A stretch of DNA of 64,000 nucleotides from Pontibacter diazotrophicus (GCF_003367245.1 NZ_QRGR01000026.1:1-64000), one strand, 5' to 3'; positions 27,788 through 36,499 are shown, counted from the first letter of the stretch. Numbers and translations are program-made. Notes: generated by a model not told the origin, from the letters alone.

Positions 27788-28513
27788 ACTTTGAGTTTAA
27801 ATAAGAATGGTTAAAATTTGAGCATCAGAATTTTCAATGCCAGGCTCTCATGGGCAGACGCCTGAAATCAAAGCATTCGCCATTATCGGATCAATACAAA
27901 AAGCCGTTCCTTACGGAGCAGCACCGTTTGTTCATATTCGTCTTTTTTTATTTATATTCATGAAGGTAGGCAGCATTAACTCTTGTTAGTTGACAAAGCT
28001 GCAGAAACATGCAGAATAATATTCATTTATGTTTTATACCATTCTTTTAATGTAACAGACCCTCCTGCATATAAAGCAGTATTATATAATTATATGTTTA
28101 GGGGGTTATAAAAACTTTGCTTTAACTAAAGCTTTCAAGTTGACTTTCTATACTTAGCCTGATGTGCTTCAAACTTACTTTACGCACAAACGCTGCCTTA
28201 TCTTACAGGTATGCCAGCCATTGGCAGCTTTTAAAGCATAGTCTTTTTCCTCTTCTGCCTCAACTTAGAATAAATCTAATAAAATAAAATCAAAGTAAAA
28301 ACATGTTTATGCATTTATTTTTTAAAAAAAGTATAAACCCGCAAAAAGAAAAGCAACACGCGTTTAAGAATTATTCAATTATGAGGTAATACTTCATCAT
28401 AGAAATTCAACACAGAAATCAAACATGAAGCAGATATGCAATAACTATCCAGCGTGGTTAACAAAACGGCTTTTGGCTTTGCTTACATTTGCTGGCGCCG
28501 CAACCTTCGGGAG
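27788..28513. other. Intergenic, 726 bp, upstream of susC
   Basis: AT-rich; it must contain the susC promoter and leader because the next gene upstream (namZ) ends at 28514. I found no exact TAnnTTTG element on the minus strand, no strong hairpin and no credible small gene. Confidence 0.45.
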
Positions 28514-29770
28514 TCAGGGATAAAGCAGGTATTTTTTTCGCGTCTGCTTATACTGGTTCAGAGCTGGCTCCCAACTCTGACGAATTTCGTCTTCCGTTTT
28601 TCCGGCTATTATCTGCTCCTTCAGAAGGGTAGTGCCTGCCAGCTTGTTGAAGTTCCCCATTTGGTTGCTTTGCTTAAAATCGAAGAATTTCTCTTTAGCT
28701 GGATAAGCCTGGTACATCTCCATCAGCCACTTCAGGTTAAGCTGCCTGCTCTTCCGGAGATTTGCTATATCGTATTCTCTCAGATCCATTCCATAGCAAG
28801 CTTGGTTCTGGTGCAGCGGCGTTTCACTCATGCCTTTGATACCAACCGGGGTAAAAGAAAACGCATACTTGCCTTTCAAATCCGGATTGCCGAGTACCGT
28901 AAACGGAAAGTGCGTGCCGCGCCCCTGGCTGATAATAGTCCCTTCGAAAAGACATAAGGTAGGGTAAAGTAGTATGGATTGTGGCGTATTAAGGTTAGGG
29001 GACGGAGCAACCGGTAACACATAAGGCGTGTCGTGCGTGTAGTTCTTAATTTTCACGACACGGATTTTACACTGCGCCTTATTAGCCAGCCACCCCTCCC
29101 CGTTGATCATGTGCGCATATTCCCCGACTGTCATGCCATGCGCAACAGGAACAGGATGAATACCGATTCCGGACTTCAGGCTCATGTCCAGTATTGGGCC
29201 GTCTACAAGATAGCCGTTTGGGTTAGGCCGATCCAAAATCATCAACTCCACTCCATTATCCGCGCATGCCTCCATTACACGGTGCATCGTAATCGTGTAG
29301 GTGTAAAACCTGGCGCCTACATCCTGGATGTCGAAGATCATCAGGTCGATATCCTGAAGCTGCTCTTTTGTTGGCTTATTGTTTTTGCCATACAAAGACA
29401 CTACTTCTATACCTGTTTTAGGGTCTATACTGTCATCCACTTTCACGCCTGCGCTTGCATCTCCCCGGAATCCGTGTTCCGGCCCGAAAATCCTGACAAT
29501 ATCCACCCCTAGTGACTTCAGGCTATCCACACTCGGTGTGTTGCCAATAATGGAAGTCGGATTCACCACCATACCCACTCTTTTACCTTTCAGATACGGC
29601 AGGTACTCCTCTATTTGGTCTGCTCCTGTTGTGATGCTGTTTGTCTCTGATGCAACAACGGCTTTTTCTGCACGAGGCACAGTGCCCTTGTTTTGCAAGC
29701 CCTGACTACACGCACTACTGAAGAAGAAGATAATTACCAGCGAAGCCAGAAGAGAGGAAATCGTTTTCAT
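28514..29770 (-). CDS. namZ: Exo-beta-N-acetylmuramidase NamZ-like lipoprotein (DUF1343)
   Basis: A 418-residue lipoprotein (FFFSSACSQ, Cys21) of the DUF1343 family. Visible family blocks are KRVGMVVNPTSIIG, RIFGPEHGFRGDASAG, FDIQDVGARFYTYT, ILDRPNPNGYLVDGP, PVAHGMTVGEYAHMINGEGW and SQGRGTHFPF. Characterised members (NamZ of Bacillus subtilis and Tannerella forsythia, GH171) remove terminal MurNAc from the non-reducing end of peptidoglycan glycans. The lipid anchor puts it at the outer membrane or in the periplasm, where it would supply MurNAc for the symporter and MurQ. It is transcribed in the same direction as susCD but separated by 726 bases, so it is probably a separate transcript. Confidence 0.88.
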   Translation of the reverse strand: MKTISSLLASLVIIFFFSSACSQGLQNKGTVPRAEKAVVASETNSITTGADQIEEYLPYLKGKRVGMVVNPTSIIGNTPSVDSLKSLGVDIVRIFGPEHGFRGDASAGVKVDDSIDPKTGIEVVSLYGKNNKPTKEQLQDIDLMIFDIQDVGARFYTYTITMHRVMEACADNGVELMILDRPNPNGYLVDGPILDMSLKSGIGIHPVPVAHGMTVGEYAHMINGEGWLANKAQCKIRVVKIKNYTHDTPYVLPVAPSPNLNTPQSILLYPTLCLFEGTIISQGRGTHFPFTVLGNPDLKGKYAFSFTPVGIKGMSETPLHQNQACYGMDLREYDIANLRKSRQLNLKWLMEMYQAYPAKEKFFDFKQSNQMGNFNKLAGTTLLKEQIIAGKTEDEIRQSWEPALNQYKQTRKKYLLYP

Positions 29771-30382
29771 TTAAGAAAGATATTTTCAGTTTATAAAAAA
29801 TCACAAAAGCGCACAAACAAGCAAGCAGAAAACGAACAGCAGCTAAACAGGTGTAAATTAGGTGTTTTAAGACTTAATAAGCTAATTTTTTATGCATTAT
29901 ATTTTAAAAATAAAGCAATAAACAGCAAACACAGCAGCATACATAGCATGCCTTTACTGCTGTGGCAGGTATTCTTCTGACTCAGAGCTTAAAACATTGC
30001 CGGACAACACACTATAGCGGGAACAATCCTTACTTTTGTGAGCATCCTTTTCAGAGACTTCTTCAGACAGCATAGTAGGCGCCCACCGCTTGCCTGTGCC
30101 TAAGCTCCTTTTCTGAATTCAGATATGTAAAGAAGTGTGGTTTCCGGAAGCTGGGTCGCCAGGGAAGACTGCCCTACTGCAGGAAGCTTGGCGCGACAGA
30201 ATGCTATTCGACAGAAGGAGCCGGGTAACCGGCCTATAGCCAAAACAGAAAAGCATCTCCGGTTATGCACACCTTCGGCAGCTTTCTGGCAACTGTGATG
30301 TATAGTATGTGCAGGTGGTTCTTCTTTTATGAACCAATTTTCTTAGCACAGCGGTAAAAGGGAAAGTACACCAGGAAACTAT
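29771..30382. other. Intergenic, 612 bp
   Basis: Divergent region between namZ (minus) and the 122-residue hypothetical gene (plus). The part nearest namZ is AT-rich; the rest is more GC-rich without an open frame that looks coding. No tRNA or riboswitch fold was recognised. Confidence 0.4.
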
Positions 30383-30751
30383 ATGATAATGAAAGCAAAC
30401 GTTCAACACCATGACTTCTTTGGCGCTGCCGCTGCCGATATCAGCGACAATACAGACCTTCAGAAGTTTCTAGAGTCAAAGAAAGTGGACACAACGAGGT
30501 ATGAAGCAGTCGGGGCCGGATTCTACGGCGGACATGAGGGCTCTTTCTCAGGCTTTATAATTTGCAAAGATAAGCAAAAGTCTACTGAGGACAGAGATCA
30601 CATCATAAGGCTGTCTTTCGAAGAGGCAATAACCAAAGATGAGTTCTTTTCCTTGTTTAAGCGATTCGAAGTGCTCATTGCCTCAAAGGATGGCGGTTAC
30701 GGGATAGCAGAAGTTAACGGAGAATTAGTTATTTCTAGGGATGAAGCATAG
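30383..30751 (+). CDS. Hypothetical protein, 122 residues
   Basis: A small acidic soluble protein without signal peptide or membrane helix. I do not recognise its family. The composition looks like a real alpha/beta protein: FFGAAAADISD, AVGAGFYGGHEGSFSGFIICKD, IIRLSFEEAITKDEFFSLFKRFEVLI, then a short KDGGYGIAEVNGELVI hairpin. The start could be the ATG at 30383 or 30389. The stop codon is inside a 17-bp stem hairpin that probably ends the transcript. It lies between two halves of the amino-sugar locus, facing the opposite way, with no clear link to it. Confidence 0.65.
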   Translation: MIMKANVQHHDFFGAAAADISDNTDLQKFLESKKVDTTRYEAVGAGFYGGHEGSFSGFIICKDKQKSTEDRDHIIRLSFEEAITKDEFFSLFKRFEVLIASKDGGYGIAEVNGELVISRDEA

Positions 30752-30785
30752 GTCTAAGGAAGGCAGTACTTCCTTAGACCTATGC
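30746..30785. terminator. Hairpin over the stop codon of the 122-residue gene
   Basis: Perfect 17-bp inverted repeat (30746-30762 with 30769-30785) with a 6-base loop; the TAG stop at 30749-30751 is inside the left arm. No T-run follows on the plus strand, so it may terminate poorly or protect the 3' end. Confidence 0.55.
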
Positions 30786-30873
30786 CACCTACTATTCGGA
30801 GGCAAACATTAGCTTATTTGGAGCAACATGGCTAGAAACAGATTGGCTCTTTCATTGCTGTGTTGCGTTACCG

Positions 30874-31188
30874 TTAAAAATCTACCCAATCGGCCTCCGC
30901 ATTCGACTCGATCAGAAAGTCCAGGTATTCATTCAGGGATAGCTCTATAAATTCGTTGATATCAAGGCAGTTTGTCAGAGGGTCATACCATGCCAGGAAG
31001 TTGAAATACCTTCCCTTTAGCCTCTGGCTGCCCGTCAGTTCCACCAGAGCATTGGGCTTCCCCATCTCGGCCCATGAGGCCTTGCCACGGCTTATCAAAC
31101 CCGCGATATCCGTTTCTAACTGTAACCGCTGCCCCTCTGTCAGACGGTGCCGTTCGGCTAGTTTGCCGCTTGCTTCTATTCTGTCCAT
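30874..31188 (-). CDS. Hypothetical protein, 104 residues
   Basis: A soluble, acidic, mostly helical protein without export signal. I do not recognise a family. The N-terminal half is charged (KLAERHRLTEGQRLQLETDI); the C-terminal half is strongly acidic and aromatic (YFNFLAWYDPLTNCLDINEF, ending ADWVDF). Its start at 31188 is preceded by AT-rich DNA that could hold a promoter. It points toward the 122-residue gene; both are orphan genes set inside the amino-sugar region. Confidence 0.6.
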   Translation of the reverse strand: MDRIEASGKLAERHRLTEGQRLQLETDIAGLISRGKASWAEMGKPNALVELTGSQRLKGRYFNFLAWYDPLTNCLDINEFIELSLNEYLDFLIESNAEADWVDF

Positions 31189-31604
31189 ATTTTCTTCAGT
31201 TAATATGCTGAATATATAATATAAATTTCAAGACATAAAGCTTGTTATATTATATATTTTTCAAACATAGGTAGATTCCTTTGCAAAACAAGAAAAAAAT
31301 AGAAAGAATACAAATAAAACGCCTTCTCTTCTGAGAAGGCGTTTTATTATATGAAACAAATTGCATGTGTTGAGATAAAAATCAATTCCTCCAGGTTGAT
31401 CACATCAGGATACAGCTACAGAAACACCTTCGCTCAAGCTCATAGAGGAAGCCAATCCAGATAACTTCCGGAGATCACCATACTTCAGTAAAGAACCTGC
31501 CTAAGCAACAGAGAACCACAATGCGTCCCATTTCAAAACGCCTGGAAACGAACCGCCTTTGCTGCCAGAAAGTTCTGCTCTTTGACACATTGGTAATGAA
31601 TGCT
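31189..31604. other. Intergenic, 416 bp
   Basis: Contains the strong hairpin at 31314-31347 and an AT-rich stretch before the 104-residue gene. No coding region is supported between the kinase stop and the hairpin. Confidence 0.45.
31314..31347. terminator. Bidirectional rho-independent terminator
   Basis: Perfect 15-bp stem ATAAAACGCCTTCTC/GAGAAGGCGTTTTAT with a TTCT loop (31314-31328, 31333-31347), with A and T tracts on both sides. It would stop minus-strand transcription coming from the ROK kinase operon. Confidence 0.85.
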
Positions 31605-32573
31605 TTACATTCTGATTTCCCACGCCAAGGCACTGGCGCCCAGGATAGCAGCATCCGCTTCTTTTAGTTCACTGAAATTTAATGCTACCTTATTCTTAAA
31701 GACAGCCAGCAGATTCTTTTCCATGTGCTCCCGCACAGGGTCCATGATTAGGTTGCCGGCCTTGGTCACACCGCCAAAGAGGATAATGGCCTCCGGGGAT
31801 GAAAACATCACAAAATTGGCCAGTGCTTCACCCAGTATCTGACCGGTAAAGCGATAGACTTCTTTTGCTACTTCATCGCCTTTCATGGCACACTCATATA
31901 CAGCTTTCGAGTCAATAGCCTCTGAGGGATACTGTTGCAGCAAGCTCTCCCGGCCACTTTCTGCAATCATTTCCCTTGCCGTAAGGGTTATACCTGTGGC
32001 CGAAGCATAAGCCTCTAAAGTACCCTTCACCCCCGTAGACCAATGCTCTCTTCCTCCGGGGCGTATGATGGTATGTCCCAATTCACCGGCAAAGCCATCA
32101 TGGCCATAAATCAACTGCCCGCCAGTTACGATGCCACTGCCCACCCCGGTGCCCAGGGTAATAACAATAAAGTCTTTCATTCCCCTTGCCGCACCATACA
32201 TCATTTCGCCTACCGCAGCGGCATTGGCGTCATTGGTGATGGAACACGGTAAGCCAAACTGTTCGCTAATCATACTGGCAAAAGGAACAATGCCTTTCCA
32301 GTTCAGATTAGGAGAGTGCTCAATAGAACCGGTGAAGTAGTTGGCGTTGGGAGCTCCAATACCAACCCCTTTGATGTTTTCCTTACCTACTTCATCAATG
32401 ATCGGAGAAAAAACAGCGTATAACGCATCTACGAACGCTTCTGCTGTTTCGTATTTGCTGGTAGACATTCTGCCGCTGTGGGTAATATCTCCTCGGTGGT
32501 TTACGATGCCGTATTTGGTGTTGGTACCCCCAATATCCACACCTATGGCGTATTGTTGTAAATTGTTGTTCAT
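31605..32573 (-). CDS. ROK-family sugar kinase
   Basis: A 322-residue cytoplasmic kinase. ROK features are the ATP phosphate loop DIGGTNTKYG (13-22), catalytic Asp115 in TNDANAAAVGE, LGTGVGSGIV, and His167 in ELGHTII. The zinc-binding CxCGxxGCxE motif of most ROK proteins reads WSTGVKGTLE (178-187), so all three cysteines are gone while the His remains. Substrates in the family are glucose, GlcNAc, ManNAc and others. Next to the MurNAc locus it is the only sugar kinase in the window and is proposed to phosphorylate MurNAc and/or GlcNAc before MurQ (inference). It follows the exported Gfo/Idh gene by 38 bases and probably shares its transcript. Confidence 0.85.
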   Translation of the reverse strand: MNNNLQQYAIGVDIGGTNTKYGIVNHRGDITHSGRMSTSKYETAEAFVDALYAVFSPIIDEVGKENIKGVGIGAPNANYFTGSIEHSPNLNWKGIVPFASMISEQFGLPCSITNDANAAAVGEMMYGAARGMKDFIVITLGTGVGSGIVTGGQLIYGHDGFAGELGHTIIRPGGREHWSTGVKGTLEAYASATGITLTAREMIAESGRESLLQQYPSEAIDSKAVYECAMKGDEVAKEVYRFTGQILGEALANFVMFSSPEAIILFGGVTKAGNLIMDPVREHMEKNLLAVFKNKVALNFSELKEADAAILGASALAWEIRM

Positions 32574-32611
32574 TAATTTAATATTGATGCTAGCTGCAAC
32601 TTCTTAATAGT

Positions 32612-33697
32612 TTATTTCAAAAATACTGTTTTATTTAATTCTGCTGACTCTTTAGCTGCCTCTAATATTTCTACGGCAGTAACATTGATGGGTAATCCAT
32701 AGAGGTCGTTCTTATCCAGCGTCAACCTGCCACTTACTACAGACGCCAGTAGAGAAAACGGGTCGGCATAGGGTTCAGGGCGAGGCTCCAGTTCCAATAC
32801 CTCTTCCGGTGACTTCTCATTCAGGCGCTGACGAACTGTTGTTGCATCTACGGCAACAGCATAGCCTTTGTCTCCATAAACCTCCATATCCTTTCTGGAG
32901 AAGGGCCAGTTCCAGGAGCCCTGAATGATGCATTGGGCTTTGGGGTACTGCAAGATAATAGACGCTTCATCGTCCACTTCTTTGTAAATGCCAGGCTTGT
33001 TCTGGTGGACGACCGCTGTTACAGAAACCGGCCTTTCTCCTTTCATAAGCCAGGTCATCAGGTTAGCACCATAACACCCAAAATCCATCAAGGCTCCTGC
33101 TCCATTCTTCTCAGGGTCCGTTAGAATTTCCAGAAACTCTTTACTGACCCCGATTTCCTTTGGCCCCTGGTGCCCATCATTCACCATCACTTTCCGTACC
33201 TCTCCCAGCTTTCCCTCCTCAACCGAATTATTCACATACTGGTTGCTCGCATACCAGGACGTTTCAAAATTTGTAAGTACGTGGATGGAGTTCTTCGATG
33301 CAAGGGATTGAATCTCCATTGCATCAGCAAAGGTGGTAGCAAGTGGCTTTTCCACCATTACATGAATTTTCCTCGGAGCGCATGCTCTTACCACGGTGAT
33401 ATGCTCACTCGTTGCCCCGAAGGCAGAAACAGCTTCCGGCTTTGCCTGGTCGAGCATTTTGATCAGGTCCCTAAAAAACAGGCCCTGATCAATCTTATAG
33501 CGCTTTGCATACTTATCCGCTAGCTCCTGGTCAGGCTCGTAAATCCCTACCAGAACAATATCCTTCTTATCAGCCCTGTTAAAAATCCAATCCACATGGC
33601 CATGACTCAGACCTGCCACAGCAACTCTCACCGGCGCCTGGGCAAAGCTTTGCGTGAGAAGCAAAACACACAGAAGGGTAATAAGATAAGTTTTCAT
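32612..33697 (-). CDS. Exported Gfo/Idh/MocA-family oxidoreductase
   Basis: A 361-residue protein with a clear Sec signal peptide (MKTYLITLLCVLLLTQSFA), so it works outside the cytoplasm. The mature N-terminus is a Rossmann strand with an unusual GLSHGH turn, followed by the family EKP motif (HVMVEKPLATT) and the C-terminal GFO_IDH_MocA_C fold (GALMDFGCYGANLMTWLM). Exported members usually carry tightly bound NAD(P) and act as glycosidases (as GH109) or sugar dehydrogenases. Its place before the ROK kinase suggests a sugar substrate from the locus. Reaction unknown. Confidence 0.8.
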   Translation of the reverse strand: MKTYLITLLCVLLLTQSFAQAPVRVAVAGLSHGHVDWIFNRADKKDIVLVGIYEPDQELADKYAKRYKIDQGLFFRDLIKMLDQAKPEAVSAFGATSEHITVVRACAPRKIHVMVEKPLATTFADAMEIQSLASKNSIHVLTNFETSWYASNQYVNNSVEEGKLGEVRKVMVNDGHQGPKEIGVSKEFLEILTDPEKNGAGALMDFGCYGANLMTWLMKGERPVSVTAVVHQNKPGIYKEVDDEASIILQYPKAQCIIQGSWNWPFSRKDMEVYGDKGYAVAVDATTVRQRLNEKSPEEVLELEPRPEPYADPFSLLASVVSGRLTLDKNDLYGLPINVTAVEILEAAKESAELNKTVFLK

Positions 33698-33751
33698 GGC
33701 CTGCTATTTTCCTATACAGTAAGGTAAATATAGGATAAATAAATTAATGAG

Positions 33752-33905
33752 GTAACAGCAAGCACCGCAGTAAGGGTAGAATATGGTATCAACCCTAATG
33801 TTTGTCCTCGCGAATAGCTCCTGTTACTACTGCGGCGGCATGATATAAAAAGAAAATAAGCCAGATACTGCCGACAGTTAAAACCTACTGGCAGTATCTG
33901 GCTTA
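33752..33905. repeat. Structured region with interleaved and nested inverted repeats
   Basis: Upstream of the AraC gene. A 16-bp perfect inverted repeat, TAAGCCAGATACTGCC at 33857-33872 with 33890-33905, ends 23 bases before the ATG. Further left two interleaved pairs occur: GTAACAG (33752) with CTGTTAC (33821), and CCGCAGTA (33765) with TACTGCGG (33828). On the minus strand the large hairpin is followed by TTTTCTTTTT, so it could stop antisense transcription; on the plus strand it could form a leader structure. Confidence 0.45.
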
Positions 33906-33928
33906 CGTATTATTGCTTACTTTACTTC

Positions 33929-34816
33929 ATGAAGCACCCGGGAACTGAACAACTCCCTATTCAGGATCTACTAAACCACAAGGCATTAACTGTAATGCCT
34001 CTGGAGACTTATGCAAGCGAATTATCAGAAGTGCCGCATAGCCACAATGCTTACATGATCATGTACGTGCAGGAAACAAAGGACGGTGACCATCTCATAG
34101 ACTTCCAGCGCTATCCCCTCCAGGCTGACAGGGTGTTCTTACTTCGGCCAGGCCAGGCACACCAGCGGCAATCAAAAAAGGAGAAAGGGGTGCTGGTGTC
34201 ATTCTCAGAGAGATTTCTGCAGGAAACGGGCATGCGGGCGCACGACACCTTTGTCGTTTTCAGTTCGGTATACCAGCACCCATACCTCGACCTGCCGGAT
34301 TAACTGAGGGTTATTTTTGAGGAGCTGGTAAGCCTCATGATAAAAGAACTGCAGGAGCCGCAACTGGACATGACGATACTATGGCGATACCTGTATATTC
34401 TTCTGCAGTACCTGCTTCGGGAGTGCCAGGTGCAGATTGAGAAAATTACACCTACACGACACAGTGAACGTCTCTTTCGCCTCAGCAGCCTGATAGAGAA
34501 CTATTACCGTGAGCACCGCGGTGTTAGCTTCTATGCGGATGCCCTGGATATTACCCCCAAGCACCTGAACAGCCTCTGCCGGCAGTACCTGCACACAACC
34601 GTTGCCGACATGCAGCACAAGCGGCTGCTAATAGAAAGCAAGCGCCTGCTGTTCTTCAGTAGCCTGTCTGTAAAACAAATCGCTTACCAGCTCGGCTTTG
34701 AGGATACTTCTTACTTTGTGCGCTTCTTTAAAAGAATAACCGGACTAACGCCGACACAATTAAGAAGCGGAGGTTCTGAAAGTACCATTCTGGCCGCAGA
34801 AAATCCTGCTAGCTGA
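33929..34816 (+). pseudogene. AraC-family regulator with an in-frame stop
   Basis: One reading frame of 294 residues interrupted by a single TAA at 34301-34303. The part before it (124 residues) is an N-terminal cupin-like sensor domain (EVPHSHNAYMIMYVQE, VFLLRPGQAHQ). After the stop the same frame continues LRVIFEELVSLMIKE and carries a linker and a complete AraC DNA-binding domain (GVSFYADALDITPKHLN, SVKQIAYQLGFEDTSYFVRF). No frameshift is involved. Without read-through only the sensor is made, unless internal initiation at ATG 34337 gives a separate DNA-binding fragment. It sits 38 bases before an exporter gene that it probably regulated. It could also be a base-calling error. Confidence 0.85.
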
Positions 34817-34830
34817 ATTTGGCGCTGCTG

Positions 34831-34838
34831 TAATTTTG
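34831..34838 (+). promoter_or_regulatory. Possible -7 element TAATTTTG before the exporter gene
   Basis: Matches TAnnTTTG, 16 bases before the ATG at 34855. No matching -33 element at the usual distance, so weak. It would allow the exporter to be transcribed independently of the broken AraC gene. Confidence 0.3.
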
Positions 34839-34854
34839 CAGAAATGATTTTATC

Positions 34855-35748
34855 ATGCAAAATAACGGCAACTTAAAAGCGATTGCACTTGGCTCCATAG
34901 CATGCGTCTTCTTCAGCTCAACTTATATCCTGAATAGCTTCCTGTCTTTAAAGGGCGGGCACTGGGCCTGGACAGCGGGCATGCGTTCCTTCTTCCTGAT
35001 GCTCCTGCTTGTCATGCTGCTCGCGGCAAAGGGGCAGCTGAGACAACTGTTGTGGGTGATGCGGCAGAACCGGCAGGTGTGGCTTCTGTGGGGGGGCGTG
35101 GCCTTCGGTGTTTCTTATCTTTTTCTGACGTTTGCCGCCTCCTTTGGGCCCGGCTGGCTGATAGCCGGTGTTTTTCAGTTTACGATAGTGGCAGGCATAC
35201 TGCTCTCCCCTTTCCTGTACAAAGACCATCGTGCCAAAATCCCTTTCAAAGCGCTGCTCCTCTCTCTGCTCATCATGGTCGGGATCGCCTTTATGCAATG
35301 GAGCCAAAAGAACGGGAGCTATACTCCGCATCAATTGTGGTGGTGCGTTGGTCTTGTTCTATTGGCGGCTTTTACCTGGCCGCTGGCAAACCGGAAGCTT
35401 TTGCTCTATGTGGAAGAGAGCGGTCACCCCCTCAGTGCTATACAGCGTGTGGCAGGCACCGCCGCCATAGGTAGCCTCCCCTTTCAGTTAGTGCTGATGG
35501 CATACGGTTACTACCAGGCTGGCCTGCCTAACCAGGAGCAACTTTTGGCTGCTGTGGAGGCCACGCAATCCATTGAGATATTGGTCACTGTGATAGGGGA
35601 AGTACTGCTGCTGGGTATTCCGTGGCCCAATTGGATTGGGAATATGGGGATGTTGCTGGTCGTTTTCGGGCTCGTACTTTACAGTATACCATCACGGCAG
35701 AAGGTGCTGCAGATACCTAAAGCTATGGGTACCCGGCATCGTATTTAG
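34855..35748 (+). CDS. EamA/DMT-type multidrug resistance efflux transporter
   Basis: A 297-residue inner-membrane protein with about 10 hydrophobic helices in two halves, as in the drug/metabolite transporter superfamily. It opens LKAIALGSIACVFFSSTYIL and contains AFGVSYLFLTFAASFGPGWL and WPLANRKLLLYVEESG. It resembles the multidrug resistance efflux transporter branch (two EmrE-like halves in one chain). The substrate is unknown. The adjacent upstream AraC regulator is in the same direction and broken by a stop, so control of this gene may be changed in this strain. Confidence 0.8.
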   Translation: MQNNGNLKAIALGSIACVFFSSTYILNSFLSLKGGHWAWTAGMRSFFLMLLLVMLLAAKGQLRQLLWVMRQNRQVWLLWGGVAFGVSYLFLTFAASFGPGWLIAGVFQFTIVAGILLSPFLYKDHRAKIPFKALLLSLLIMVGIAFMQWSQKNGSYTPHQLWWCVGLVLLAAFTWPLANRKLLLYVEESGHPLSAIQRVAGTAAIGSLPFQLVLMAYGYYQAGLPNQEQLLAAVEATQSIEILVTVIGEVLLLGIPWPNWIGNMGMLLVVFGLVLYSIPSRQKVLQIPKAMGTRHRI

Positions 35749-36129
35749 CACATGTAAAATACTCCGAAAGTAAAGCCACCTATAAGTGGATAAGGTTGCA
35801 TAACTCAATCCGGATGCTAGACGAAAGGCCACTTTTGTGTAGATATCCGAACATGATCACTGCTTCTCCTGCTGTTTCTGTTTTGGGTGCCACAGCTATC
35901 TGATTCTTACTCACCTCACAAAGCCAAGAAGCATTTTATGTTGCGGGTGTTTGTTTGAGCTAAACAATATCCAAAATAATTGGACAGAACCTTAAGTCTC
36001 AGGAAATACCCTATACAACCTCGAAAGTGCGTACAACATTTCTGCCACCTGCTGTATAGGAAAACGCTTTGTTAAACAAAAAAGCCCTGTATATCAAAAA
36101 AATATACAGGGCTTTCAAATTGTACTATG
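35749..36129. other. Intergenic, 381 bp
   Basis: Between the exporter stop and the 3' end of ssrA. The right part holds the ssrA terminator; the rest shows no gene, repeat or clear promoter. Confidence 0.45.
36081..36115 (-). terminator. Rho-independent terminator of ssrA
   Basis: Stem AAAGCCCTGTATAT/ATATACAGGGCTTT (36081-36094 with 36102-36115), followed on the minus strand by TTTTTGTTTAAC. It lies 15 bases past the tmRNA 3' end. Confidence 0.88.
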
Positions 36130-36499
36130 TGGAGATGCAGGGATTCGAACCCTGGTCCAGACAAGGAAACCGTCGTGCCTTCTACATGCTTAGGCTTATT
36201 CGGATTGTCGGGAGCTTGCGAGTATAAGCCAAACTTATGCGCACTCCTTAGATGCTTTAGTTTCGCCTGTGCATCACATCGCTACACAGACTAGTAAAAC
36301 GGATCGAAGCCTCGAATGTGCAAGCAGTTTCACGAAACCTGCACGAGACTATGGCATATTACTTAATACCTAGATTAAGCAGCCATGGCGTAATTAGATT
36401 CGCCATTTATTGTTCGAACGCAATTTTTGACAGGTGGCACGTTCAACACCTGGCATGCTTACACGCAATCTGCGCAAGCTGTCAATTCCAGTCATCCCC
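36130..36499 (-). ncRNA. ssrA: Transfer-messenger RNA (tmRNA)
   Basis: A 370-nt tmRNA. The 5' end GGGGAUG pairs with CAUCUCC at the 3' end to make the acceptor stem; the T arm GGTTCGAATCC precedes it. The 5' part GGGGATGACTGGAATTGACA is characteristic of ssrA. The tag frame, read at 36404 down to 36375, is GGC GAA TCT AAT TAC GCC ATG GCT GCT TAA, giving GESNYAMAA. The 3' CCA is not encoded (the next bases after discriminator A are CAT), so CCA must be added by nucleotidyltransferase. It rescues stalled ribosomes with SmpB. Confidence 0.97.

Noticed and set aside
30000..30300. Possible riboswitch in the GC-richer part of the namZ intergenic region
   Set aside because: Some purine-rich boxes are present but no consensus core of a known class could be recognised.
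36130..36180. tRNA gene on the minus strand
   Set aside because: The T arm and acceptor belong to the 3' end of tmRNA; no anticodon arm is present.
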